A stretch of 64,000 bases of DNA, taken from the NCBI GenBank assembly GCA_029844215.1, contig JAQGDG010000265.1, positions 150,874-214,873 on the forward strand, read 5' to 3'. Shown one piece after another: positions 24,231 through 35,820 of this stretch. The notes beneath the pieces were generated by a model that saw nothing but the letters and a program-made list of their open reading frames with translations, was not told the DNA's origin and made no database searches. The stretch is from Przewalskia tangutica (taxonomy: Eukaryota; Streptophyta; Magnoliopsida; Solanales; Solanaceae). The stretch's first letter is position 1. The number at the start of each line of letters is the position of its first letter. A program made the translations under genes and the position numbers.

Positions 24231-24629
24231 CCCCAAACTTAACCTTTGCTTGCCCTTTTCCACATCAATCAGGGCTCTCCCAGTTGCCAGGAATGGTCTT
24301 CCCAATATGATAGGGATCTCATCATCTTCCTCCATATCAAGGATGAGGAAGTCCGCGGGAAAGAAGAATTTTCCCACCTTAACCAATATATCTTCCATTA
24401 TCCCCCTGGGATGCACCACTGTCCTATCTGCCAACTGCAAGCTCACAATGGTTGGTTTGGCTTCACTCAAACCCAACCTCTTGAAAACGGACAAGGGCAT
24501 GAGATTTATGCTGGCCCCCAAATCGCACAGGGCCCTGTTACATGTCACCCTGCCAACTGTGCAAGACAATGTGAAGCTCCCTGGATCCTTAAGCCGGCGC
24601 TTTCCGCAATATGGCATCGCATTCCTCAC
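24231..24629 (-). pseudogene. pol: Athila-type retropepsin remnant
   Basis: Aspartic protease domain of a Ty3/gypsy element of the Athila group; it would cut the gag-pol polyprotein inside the particle. Translating from 24629, residues 11-20 contain KDPGSFT, residues 35-40 are CDLGAS (the active-site turn, with DLG as usual in this group), then LQLADR, a PRGIMEDILVKV segment, FPADFLILDMEED and IILGRPFLATGRALIDVEKG (residues 107-126). Family resemblance stops at about residue 133 (24231), where RT should follow but unrelated repeat begins. The open frame carries on to 23928 by chance. Upstream the frame is shifted near 24600. The long plus-strand frames here (24169-24698) are shadows. Confidence 0.87.
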
Positions 24630-25401
24630 AATGCCACTATCTCATACTCAGCTAGCTTCTTCTTTTTTCCAAGGATTTCCTTCATGAATTTAAAATAAGT
24701 ATGTATTTGCTCCAATGCCTCAATGAACGGAATGTTAATGTGCAGCTTTCTTAATACCTCCAAGAACTTGGAGAATTGCTTATCAACTGCTTTTTTTTAC
24801 AACCTCTGAGGGTAAGGAATCTTCTATGTGTATTCCTCACTAGATCAGTTGAACCTTCTCTAACATAGGGCGGTCCTCGTGAACCCTCCTTCTCTCGCAT
24901 CTACCGCTCAACTCTCTGTTCTTCCACAGCCAGTGTAGTCGTTTCAGTTGCTTTCACTTCTCACCGCACCTCCCGGCACCGCCTGCAGGATTCATCTCTC
25001 AGACATTACTAGGAAGAGTGCCTTGTGGATCGTTGTTTTCCATTTTTGCTATTTGTCCCACTCGTCTCCAAATTCTCGATGAGGATCTTGTCTGCCAGAA
25101 CTGGCTCTATGAGTTGGTGAGTGTCACTGTACGCTTCTCAACTTATCGGCTTTTCTTGGCTGGCAGTGCAATCGAATTGTGAGATGAGGTCCGTTAAATG
25201 GTTGCCGATTTTGGTATTGGCCTCAAATCGTTCTCACGCTCTTGATCACCCTCCATGAAAGTTAGGGTGATTTCTCCATTCGATTGTAGGTATTTGAATA
25301 GGGGTTGTTCGGTCTTTGGTAATTCCCACCGCCTCGACATTCTCGCTGCTTCGATAGGGATGTTGTTGGGGTCTGCTGATGGACACCTATCAAAGGTATG
25401 A
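24630..25401 (-). pseudogene. gag: Athila-type gag C-terminal remnant
   Basis: Same minus-strand element, upstream of the protease. With frameshifts the minus strand gives a segment near 25270-25300 reading NPYSNTYN, the familiar Athila gag motif before the GWRNHPNFSW block. Near 24690-24790 it gives a stretch resembling the KFL...LHINIPFIEALEQIHTYFKFMKEIL region just before the protease. Stops and indels are frequent. It is cut at 25401 by LTR D, which begins TGTCACGACCC at 25402; the N-terminal part of gag would be beyond that insertion, outside the window. Confidence 0.7.
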
Positions 25402-28091
25402 TGTCACGACCCGACCCCGGGCCGCGACTGGTGCCCTACCTGGGCACCCCTTTCAGGTATAGATCAGAGAATAGCAGCGGAACATACACAACACATAAAC
25501 ATGTTTAGACAATAAACATCACAGACTAGCCGATAAGGCCGCCTTCCATAAAATATACATAACCAAAAGTAAAACAGTACAATTTTGTTCTTACAGCCCA
25601 AACCACAAATGTGACTACAGACCTCTAGGAATAACAACTGTGGCGGGACAGGGCCCCGCCATACCCCTGAATGTACATAATATCTACAACATCAGGGAAA
25701 ACCGTACCAAAAAGACAAGCCTCCGGAGAAATGGAGTTTATGACACCTGATTAGTGATCCTAAGAATGAGGATCCACCACTGCCACTACCGCGTGACGCA
25801 GCCCCCGAGGAAGGGGGTCAGTACACAATATGTACTAAGTACGTAAAACTGGAAAATACTGTAATTACATCATAAGCCTAAAACAAAGCCGGAGACATGT
25901 ATGATAATCAAATTACAGTACACTGTGTCTTACTAACAATGAGAGTAAATAAGAGTATACTTACTACATAAAAATAGGAGGCTCACGATCAAAGCAGGGC
26001 CACCCGTCCGCATTATCATTAAGCAATCCTACTCCTGGGACTATTTCACCTGCAAGGGTCGTGTGGATCCGCATGAGGTATTCCTCGCATAGACTGTATC
26101 TGCCCGCATAGGTCGTGTAGACCCGCATGAGGTATTCCTCGCATAGGACTGGTTCGCCCCGCATGGGACTATTTCACCCGCATAAGCCCTTACGGACTCA
26201 CATGAGGTATTCCTCGCATCATGGGTAGCAAATCCACGGAATATGCAAATGCCACAAACCCGGGGAATGACCCCGTAATGAATAATATACCACTAGCACA
26301 AACCGCCTATCATACATAACATAAGAACTACCGGCCTATCATACATAACATAAGCACTACCGGCTTATCATACAATATATAAGCAAGTTAAGAAATCCCC
26401 TAATTTCTTATTAGTCTTGTTCATATACACTCTCATTTTAGTTTACTTAAGGCACTAACATGTCTTTATAAAAATCCGGGAATTTAACCCAAAGTACTAC
26501 ATACTTCTACTCTTTTAAAAAAAATGACTTTTTTTCATATAAAACTTCCAAGATACTAATAACCGTAGTATCAAGTCACAACTACTTTTCAAGACAAGTC
26601 ACAAAACCTTTTAGAAATATAATTAGGCTTCTAAATCAAGTGACTCCTTTCCTTTTAAAACTTTAGGCAATTGATGCCTTAAAATCAATTTGCCTTTCAT
26701 AAATTCAAGTCATTTATCCTTACTTATTTTACTTAGAGTAAGTCTCTCTTTTTAACTTTCCATAAGGCTAATATAACCAACTTCCCATAAAGTCGTTATA
26801 TTAACTTTATACATTAGTAAAATACATTTTCCTATATCCAATGGACTTATATGTTTAAAACGAAACAAGTATCTTATACTTTAAAACACTTCAAGTCCCT
26901 TAACTTTGAAAACTAAGACATCCTTACTACTTTTAAACAAGTGAGTTAATCTCCTAACTCAACCGACTTGGACATTCTTAAACAAGTAAAGGATATCAAA
27001 GTCTTGTACGTCTACCGTACTATATAAGTACAACTATTCATGCTCAAGAGATAGGAAAGTTCCACATACCTCTTCGGGTCAATCCACTCGCTAAGTCCAA
27101 TATACCGCACGTAGTATGTCAACCTATAATGACCATAATACGTCTATTAACTTCTTACTTCAAACGTAGAATATTATAAGTGCAAAGTCACTAAATTCTA
27201 CGGAAAATCGGACAGCACTTCCTTTGTTTCTACATACTTTACCACCTTTTTCAAGGCCCGAATTCAATAACCAAACACACCACATTTAAGGCCCAACAAT
27301 GTAGTTAACAATAGGGGATTACACGCCTACTAGACGTGTAAAATTTTGCCCCACAATTGATATCAAACTAGTACAAACTACAAGGTAAATTCGACAACTT
27401 GATATACAACAACACCAATTTTTATCCAATTTCCTTTTCAATCCAAGTTGTTTAGTATAACATGATATCAAGTCGCAATCGATTATAACTACTACAATCT
27501 TCAAGTAAGTAACATGCGACGATTCTAATTAACGACCAAATTGTAATCCAACTTCAAATGGCTTATATGTCATTTCGAATTTAGGCTACAACAATCCATA
27601 TCACTTATCAATCTTCAACACATATACTTCATGCTAGTAAAAATGTAAGGCTAACAACAATATATAATCTTGTAACATTTTAAGAGAACAAGATTGTTAC
27701 CTCAACGAGCCTTAGTCCAACTTCAAATCCGAAGTCGCTCCCTAGCAACTTAGAGCCTCTTCTTGACACTTCAATTCGTCACTTGAGACCCTTAGAATAC
27801 CACAAACAACTTTCCTTTAATCTTCCAATCAAAACCTAGGAAAGCAACTAGGTTTTCACCTTGCGACTAATACGAAAACGCTATTTTTCCGGGATCTTTC
27901 TATTGAGATACCCTTACAACACTCTTATGAACCGTGGTTTAATGTGGGGAGATTATTGGACAACAAACAAATTTTTTTCTTTCTTGAAGACCTTGAACCC
28001 GAGAGCAGCTTTTGGAGTTCTTCAAATTTCTTGAAAATTTAGCTAAGTATAGAAGCTTGTCTTGCTACTAGTATATTTATATAGCACAATG
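25402..28091 (-). mobile_element. LTR D, left segment
   Basis: Minus LTR starting with the terminal TGTCACGACCCGACCCCGGG. TATGA at 25397-25401 is the candidate target duplication; its partner is not in the window. It includes the GGCGGGACAGGGCCCCGCC hairpin (25643-25661), a CpG-rich block and AACGG-type motifs. It is cut at 28092 by element E before its own 5' end is reached. Whether it is a solo LTR or part of a full element cannot be told. Confidence 0.85.
26038..26225 (-). repeat. CpG-rich short repeats in LTR D
   Basis: Units built on CCGCATGAGGTATTCCTCGCATAG, about 50-60 bp, three to four copies; same type as in LTRs A, E and M. Confidence 0.75.
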
Positions 28092-28511
28092 TGTTATACC
28101 CCGTAGTTCCAAAGTACGTATGTAAGGACGTACGTACGAATGTATAACCCTAAATAGGTTAAGGACGGAAATTTGGAATTTCCAACGGAAAATATTCCGA
28201 ACTTCGTGAAGGGAAAAGGTTTATTATTGGGAATTGGATTCTCAACTTTGGTATTTAAGACTTTAAGAATTTATATGAATTATGGATTTTATTTTTCTGG
28301 AATTGGTCACGTGGGGCCCACGGGAGGAATTTACGCTTTGTGGGGCCCACTTTATTTTCAAGATTTTTGGCATTACGGATATTTTCGGAAGATGAAATAT
28401 TTTGGACGAGTAGGAGGGCGACACATGGCACCCCCATGAGGCCCTATGGTCGAAAATAGGGGTACCCTTGGCCTTGGACGTCTTTTAGGAGACATGTGGC
28501 TAGCCACATGT

Positions 28512-28583
28512 CTCATTTTTGTGGTGGACATATGTCTCAAAGTTGTGGTGGACATATGTCTCAAAGTTGTGGTGGACATATGG
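28512..28583 (+). repeat. 24-bp triplication in LTR E
   Basis: GTGGTGGACATATG recurs at 28521, 28545 and 28569, exactly 24 bp apart, about 70-140 bp upstream of the TATA box. It may act as a promoter-proximal element; function unknown. Confidence 0.92.
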
Positions 28584-28655
28584 TTGGTAGAATCCACACA
28601 CACACGGACCCAATCTTCACCATACACATGCTTGAATCTTGGTCATTGAATGTCC

Positions 28656-28663
28656 TATAAATA
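28656..28663 (+). promoter_or_regulatory. TATA box of LTR E
   Basis: TATAAATA in GTCCTATAAATACCCCCTTA, followed by GACTTCTTCATCCAC, as in the other LTRs. Confidence 0.75.
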
Positions 28664-29867
28664 CCCCCTTAAGTTGCAAGACTTCTTCATCCACTTAAAC
28701 AATTTCCAAGTCACAAAATACTCTCCCTCCCTTGTAGTTCTCGTCCGAAACCCCCCCCCCCCTTGTAGAAAAATTTCTTCAAGTGTTGTTACTATCCCAA
28801 ATACCTTAGCCTAAAATCCCTTGTAGTATTCCAAAGTTATCTTTATATTAAGAGCCCGGAAATACTACTTTATTCCTTTAGTCGCAAAACGAAACCCTAG
28901 GAAAATCTTCATAGTTGGTTGAAGTATTAAAGAGAAGTTGTTAGAAACTTCTAAGGGTTGCTTGGAGCGGTTTGGAGCGTACAGAATAGGAGCTAAACGT
29001 TGCTCAGGATCGACTTATAATCTTGGATAATTTTGGGCTTATCGAGGTAATGATCTTTGTCCTTCTATAGTAATAGCAGATTACATTTTGTAGTAATCTA
29101 GAATTGAGTATAAGATATATAGAAGGATGATAAAAAGAAGAGAATTGAACTGTATTTACACTAGACTTGTATAGTATTGCGGGGAGGGAAGGGCTGCCCA
29201 ATTTTCCGTAGAAAAATGAACTTTATGCTTAGAATATTCTACGGAGTAGTCTAGACGTTGATAGACGTATTTGACTATTATAGGTTGATACTCTGCGCGC
29301 GACATATTCGACTTGGCAGGTGGATTTAGCCGAGGAGGTATGTGATTCTTCCTATCCTCTTGAGCATGATATTTGTGAAATATATATAGTACGGTAGACG
29401 TACGTGTGTTAACTGAATTTGGTTTCACTTTGATGTCTTTTGACTTGAGTTCTAAATATTAAGAATCTTGAAGTATTTCAAAAGAGTTATGAATCATTAT
29501 TCAGAAGGAAATTAATACTTGGTTTTAAAAGAATAAGTCCTTTTGGTTTTCCAAATAAATGTGAATGTTTTGATTTATTATAAAGCTTAAGTGTTATACT
29601 AGCTTTATGGGAAATTAGTTATAACGACTTAAGAAAGATAAAAAGAACGGTTTACTTACTTGATTATGAAAGCCTTGTAATGATTTCTGAATGTGTGGTA
29701 AGTTGGTTTGATGAGTAAACATGTTATGATGCTACGGGTGTTAGTGTCTTATGACTTTGTGGTAAGGGGGTTTCTTGTTGTGCTTATGTTGATTACGATA
29801 AGCTGGTTGTGCTTATGATTATATCACTTACCCCCCTGACTTGTTACGAGTCGCGGGTTAGCTACCC

Positions 29868-30110
29868 CCGATGCGAGGAATACCTCATGCGGGTCCATGA
29901 GACCTATGCGGGCTACGGAAGTCCAGGAATCACTCCGGGTGTGTTACGCCGATGCGAGGAATACCTCATGCGGTCCAAGTGGCCATGCGGATTGCGGGAG
30001 TCCAGGAAGATGCCGCGGGTTAGCTACCCCCGATGCGAGGAGTATCTCATGCGGGTCCACGGGACCTATGCGGACTACGGTAGTCCAGGATTAGGCTCGC
30101 ATAATGATAA
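29868..30110 (+). repeat. CpG-rich short repeats in LTR E
   Basis: GATGCGAGGAATACCTCATG recurs near 29870, 29950 and 30030, with GGTCCATGAGACCTATGCGG between. Confidence 0.78.
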
Positions 30111-30157
30111 TATGGGCGAATGGCCTTGCTTCGATCATTAGCGGCCTAGAAAAGACC

Positions 30158-31178
30158 TGTCACGACCCGACCCCGGGGCCGCGACTGGTGCCCTACCTGG
30201 GCACCCCGTTCAGGTATACATCAGAGAATAGCAGCAGAACATACACAACATACAACAATTAGACAATAATAACACAGACTAGCCGATAAGGCCGCCTTCC
30301 ATAAAATATGCATAATCAAAGAAAAACTGTACAACTGGTTCTACACCCCAAACCACAACATGTGACTACTGCACTCTAAGAGTTTTACATAACAACAAGC
30401 GAACAGTGGCCCCGCCATACCCCGAATACACATGAATCTACAATCTCAGGGAAACTGCATCAAGAGATAAGCCTCCGAGCAAATGGAGCTTTTTCCCAAA
30501 AATCAACCGAGATCCTAAGAGCAAGAATCACCAACTCGTACCTAATACTGCGGGCATGAACGCAGCCCCAAAGGGGTCGATAACAACAGTTTAATATGGA
30601 ACTAAGTAAGGTACAACAATTAATACATATCTGTATAAAAGCATGACGGAGGTAAGAGTAAAAGAAGTAAATACCTGAACCTACCATGTCATTACCATCT
30701 CGTGAACTTAATCGTACCTTATTATCTTTTCCCATTTTTCAATAAAAGTTATAGCCACTTTCTTACGTACATACTTAGGAAAATCATCAAATTCATTACC
30801 ATATAACTTACTTACTTTACATAACCTAATCCGGCCCTTTATGGAGGGACGCCTATACTTCCCAAAATCAACTGGGACGCGATAAAGTCACATAGTGCGC
30901 CACGGCGGTATCTGCCCGCCATTCCTCGACGCGATAATGTCATATAGTCCCCATAAAGGTATACCGTCCGCCCATTTCTCGACGCGATAATGTCATATAG
31001 TCCGCCCATAAAGGTATCTTGCCGCCCATTTTGGGACGCGATAATGTCATATAGTTCGCCATAAAGGTATCTTGCTCCTATTTCGGGACGCGATAATGTC
31101 ATATAGTCCGCCCATAAAGGTATATCGCCCCATTTCGGGACGCGATAATGTCATATAGTCCGCCATAAAGGTATCTTC
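30158..31178 (-). mobile_element. Solo LTR F, left segment
   Basis: Starts with the terminal TGTCACGACCCGACCCC. It continues at 48254 after the nested M/N/J inserts and ends GGGGTGTAACA at 50750. No internal region, so solo. The two parts total about 3.5 kb. Confidence 0.92.
30870..31178 (-). repeat. 53-bp tandem array in LTR F, left six copies
   Basis: GACGCGATAATGTCATATAG at 30875 (variant), 30928, 30981, 31035, 31087 and 31139, period 52-54 bp. Four more copies follow on the other side of the insertion (48254-48450). Confidence 0.93.
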
Positions 31179-32410
31179 TGTTACACCCCGTATTTACAGG
31201 ACATGTTTTAAGAACGACGTAAGAACTCATGTTGTTAAGATTTGAGGCTTGTAAAAATTTATCTAATTATGAAATTGTCGAAACGCTTTATCAGGATTTA
31301 ATGGGAGGGCGACACGTGTCACCCCCTTAGTAATGCCTTGGTCGAAATTAGGCATGCCCATAATGGTCATTTACCATAAGTCTTGGATGAACAAGTCTTG
31401 CAAGTGTAGCTTGACAATCTTGACTAAGTCAAAGGGACCACTAGGTCTTGATTTTTTTAGTAGACTTCATCTAAACCACCCATGTGTTTTTATCTTAACC
31501 CTCCAATGTGCTTTATTATACTACTAGTAGTGAAAGAGAGCCCAACACTTAGAAAAATATTGAAGAAAATTTGATGAACTTGAGACCTTGCTCTCGGGTT
31601 CAAGCTCTTTGAAGAGCAAAAGTTTTTGTTTCTTGTCCAATAAGCCCCACACTTTAAACCAAGGTTCATAAGGGTTTTGTAAGTGTATCTCAATAGAAAA
31701 ATCCCGGAAAAAGAGAGTTTTCGTATTAGTCGCAAAGTGAAAACCTAGTGACTTTCTAGGTTTTGGATTGGAGGTTTGAAGGAAAATTGTTGGTGTTGTT
31801 CTAAGGGTTTCAAGGAGCGGATTGAGGTGTCTTGAAGAGGCTCTAGGTTGCTAAGGAGCAACTTCGGTTTTTGAAGATTGGATTACAATTCGTTGAGGTA
31901 TAATCTTGTTCTTTGAAAGTGTTACAAGATTATTTATATTGTTGATTAGCTTTACTTGTTGCTAGCATGAAGTATATGGGTTAAAGTTTATAAGGATTAT
32001 AGATCGATTGTAGCCTTGGAAGTTCGAAATGTAATGTAAGTCACGTTAAGTTGGAATACAATTTGATCGTTATTAGAAATCGTCGCATGTTACTTACTTA
32101 AAGATTATGGTTGTTATAATCAAATGCGACTTGATATCATGTTATGCTACCAATTTGGATGGAAATGGAAATTGGATAAGAATTGGTATTGTTGAACTCA
32201 AAGTGGCCGAATTTGTACTTATAGTTTGTTATTCATTTGTATCGGACTACCTTATAGATTGTGGTGAGCCAATTGGGGCTGTTTGGTTATTGTATTCGAC
32301 CTTGAAAAAGGTGGCAAAGTTAGTAATAACAAAGGAGGTGTTGTCCGATTTTCCGTAGAATTTAGCGACTTAGCACCTAGAATATTCTACGTATGAAGTA
32401 AGAGGTTAAT
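31179..32410 (+). mobile_element. Solo LTR M, left segment
   Basis: Starts TGTTACACCCCGTATTTACAGG inside the 53-bp array of F. A GACACGTGTC palindrome lies at 31311-31320. Element N cuts it at 32410. Its 3' end is at 48253 (GGGTCGTGACA), again against the 53-bp array. The flanking five bases (TCTTC and ACCGC) do not match, so the duplication is lost or miscalled. Confidence 0.85.
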
Positions 32411-35400
32411 TGTTATACCCCGTATTTCCAGAGTATGTACGCAGGGACGTACGTAGGAAATTTCGAACTTCAAGTAGGCTTGGCCGATTTAATTTTGTGC
32501 ACAACACCCGGTTAGAGTCGTTTTTCGGCGAAACGTTTTCACAGCTTTCGTAGGGGAATTTCCGGCTATGTCCTTTTTAATTTTTGCGGATTTTTCCGAG
32601 ACACGAAACATTTTGGACCAACAAGAGGGCGACACTTGTCACCCTCTCATTGGGACACCTTGGGCGGTCAAGCTTGGCCGAAAGTTGGCCATTTTTGTCA
32701 TGGAGTAGGTAGGATATTTTGTGTGTAGTTGGATAAGGTGCACTTGGCAAGATCTTGGCCCTACACTTGCTATGCACTTGGCAAGATCTTGGCCATTGGT
32801 TGGCCTTTGCTAGACCTATAAATACCCCCCTTTGGAAGACTTCTTCATCCATTCCTAAAATATTTCTAAGTGTTAAATCCTCCTCCCTCCCCTTAGTGTA
32901 GAGTTCGGCCAAGAGCCTCCCTCCCCTTGGCCGAGAGCCCTTCCCCTCTCTCAGGGTGCTAGCAAGGGTACCCCTAGCCTAGTTGTTTTCGTATAATACC
33001 CCCCCTCTTGGTAGAAATACTCTCAAAAGTATTGTTATAATGCCCAAATTACCTTAGCCGTATACCTTGTAGTATTCTAAGGTTATACTTATACGAAAAG
33101 CCCAGAAATACTATTATACTTCCCTTCCGTCACAAAATCGAAACCCTAAGGAAATCTCCATGGTTAGTTGGAGTAATAAGTAGAAGTTGGTTAGAACTTC
33201 TAAGGGTTGTTTGGAGCGGGTCGGAGCGCACGGAGTAGGAGCTAAACCTTGCTCAGGATCGACATTTAAACTCGGATAATTATGGGCTTATCGAGGTAAA
33301 TATCTTGTCCCTCTATTGTAATTGGAAATTACATGATTGTTAGACTATATAGTTGAAGTATACTATATATATAGAACTGAACGTTGTTGTCGGCAATGTC
33401 TTTGGACTTAAGCCTGAATAATAAGAAACCTTTTCGAAAGAAGAGTACTGAACTGTTTTTACATAGGACTGTATTACAGTAGACTTGTGTAGCTTTTCTG
33501 TGAGGTAGAATTGTGCACGTCCGGTTAGATGTATGAACCCCCTGTTGGCTTGATGGCCAGCCGATAGAGGAGGAGATTTACGCCGCATGCGGGAGGTCTT
33601 GCGAATTTTCTCGTAGAATGTTCTACGGCGGACCTAAATATTAATAAGCGCTGTGGCCTTATAGGTTGAGTACTACATATGGCGATCTATTGGCAAGGAG
33701 TAGCCGACGGTTTGAAGTACTTGGGCGTTTTGCTATTAGTCGATACTGCCGCGAGGTATGTGAACCTCTTCCTATCTCTTCCAGCATGATATGTGTGAAC
33801 TATGTACGGTAGACGCATACGTGCTAAATGTATTTGATTGGTTTAAAACATAAAGTGTTATAACGGCTTTATGGGAAGTTGGTTATAACGACTTTATGTT
33901 GGTAAGAAAATACTTGTGGTTTTTAAAGGGTAAATCGATTTGAACTATAATCGCTTGTTATTTGTTAATAAAAGAACTTGAAGTATTTCAAAAGGTTTTT
34001 GATTCATTTTGAAAGAAGAGGTAATACTTGATTTGTTTTGAAAACTTAAGAGTTATACTAGCTTTATGGAAAGTTAGGTATAACGTCTTAAGAATGTTTT
34101 ACTGATTTTGGAAATCAGAATGTGTATCGACAAACCAACTGCGTTAATAAAAGGAAATGTTTTGACAGTTAAGTATTATTAAAACCAGAGAAACTTCCAT
34201 CTGCATAGAAGCTAAGATGAGACAAAATGATATTTCCTAGATCATGGCTGCTGTAATAAGATTGTTATAAACAAGAATATCCTACTCACATATAAGGCTT
34301 ATGTTTCTCAGATGGTTTAAAAGAGAATTATATTCTTAAATGAATAAGACTATGAACTACGAAACCCTTCTAAAATAAGAAACGTGAACATTTGAAATTA
34401 GGCAAACTTAGACGTTTGGAAAATAATGTTGTTACTTGATTTTACAAGGGTAAGTGTTTTGATTTACTTCAAAAGATAATCACTCTATTTTCATATACTA
34501 CGGGTATTGTGTGGTTTTTGTGAAAGTAACGTATCTTTTAAAGAGTTAATGTATGAAGTACTTTGGGGATAAAAACCCGATCTTGTTAATCATATAGTAG
34601 AAAGTGCCTTGTGTGTATAACTTGATTGTGTTGGGTTGTGATAGCCTTGTAATACTTTCTTGTTGATTTGTTAAGTACATATGCTAGGATGCTACGTGTG
34701 TTAGTATCTTGTGATGTTTGTGTAAAGGGGTTTTTCCTTTGTTGTGCTTAGGTTGTTTAACGATAAGCTGTTATGATAGTATTATACATCACTCATCTCT
34801 TGAGATGATTAGGGTTGTCGCCTCCGTCGCGGGTAGACTCGAGCGGGTCGATGGACCTGATTCGAGACTACCTACGCGGGTCGAGGGCCTGGCGCGAACT
34901 GCGGGAGTTCCGGTGTTAGATGCGGCCCTTGTGGTCATGCGGTCCTTGCCGTCGCGGACGGCGAGTCCAGACGCCGCCGGAGTAGCTACCTCGATGCGGG
35001 TTATACCTCACGCGGCCGATCGATTGGCCTATGCGAGTCGCGGAAGTTCGAGGACTAGATGCGCATTAGATCTCGCGGGCGAGTGGCGGCTTGATCATGT
35101 GACGCCAGACAGATCTCATGATACGGTTTATGACCATGGTATTGTAGGTTTTAGTAGTCGGCTATGCCTTCGTACCCCGCACAGCTTTATTATAACACAG
35201 TGGGACACGTGTTCATGTGTGTTCCTTGGTGCTTTCATATCATGGACTGCCGGCAGTGAGGAAGGTATTCCACGGTTATGATTGATGTTGTGGGCGTGAG
35301 ACCCATAGTTATTTTTAAGTGATGACTTTGAGGGCGTGAGTCCCTGACTTGACATCGCTTATTTATTGTAAAGCGTAGTTTGGTTATCATACATGTCTCT

Positions 35401-35820
35401 GCTTTGTATAGACTACTATGATTTCATTTCTGATTTATTTTGATTTCACATACTGTTGCACTTGACCTCGACCGGAAGTGCGTCATGCCGCAGTAAAGGT
35501 ACACGATCATTGATCCTCGCTCTTAGGGTCACGGTTCAACGTTTGGTAAGCTCGTTGCTCGAGGCTTATCAGTATAGTTCCCTGTTGTTGTGTGTTTACA
35601 TTCAGGGGTATGGCGGCCACTCCGCCATTGTTGTCGATAATTTCTTAGAGTCCGTAGTAATGCTGTGTGGTGGTTTGTAAAAAGGATTAAACTGCTCATG
35701 TTGAAAAAGTTGCTTTGTTTATATATATGCCGAAGGCAAGTTTTTCTCAGATTATTGTTTTATATTTCATAATATGTCTTGTATCGTTTATGTTCCGATT
35801 ACACGATGTTGTATCACTAG
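32411..35820 (+). mobile_element. Element N, 5' LTR left segment
   Basis: Starts TGTTATACCCCGTATTTCC. It is near identical to the 3' LTR (41963-45430) through long AT-rich stretches such as 34141-34700 versus 43680-44240. It is broken 44 bp before its end by solo LTR J. Total LTR length is about 3.45 kb. Confidence 0.95.
32817..32824 (+). promoter_or_regulatory. TATA box of element N 5' LTR
   Basis: TATAAATA in AGACCTATAAATACCCCCCT, preceded by GGCCATTGGTTGGCC and followed by GAAGACTTCTTCATCC. It would drive transcription of N; because J lies downstream in antisense, the transcript would first run through an inverted LTR copy. Confidence 0.77.

Larger units (their letters stand above)
28092..30157 (+). 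mobile_element. Element E, 5' LTR left segment
   Basis: Starts TGTTATACCCCGTAGTTCC. CAATG at 28087-28091 is the candidate target duplication. The LTR resumes at 50756 after the nested inserts and ends at 51328, followed by a perfect primer site, so this is the 5' LTR of a plus-strand element. Total LTR length without inserts is about 2.6 kb. Confidence 0.9.

Noticed and set aside
24169..24698. Plus-strand open frames of 150-172 codons
   Set aside because: They lie antisense to the Athila protease, which has the recognisable motifs.
32577..32912. 111-codon minus-strand frame, identical in both N LTRs (also 42129-42464)
   Set aside because: Identity follows from the LTR pair. It runs antisense across the promoter and related LTRs break it, although fragments recur (19096-18881, 59092-58862).
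34718..35281. 187-codon plus-strand open frame in the N 5' LTR
   Set aside because: It lies in the CpG-rich repeat part of the LTR and the near-identical 3' LTR does not keep it open.
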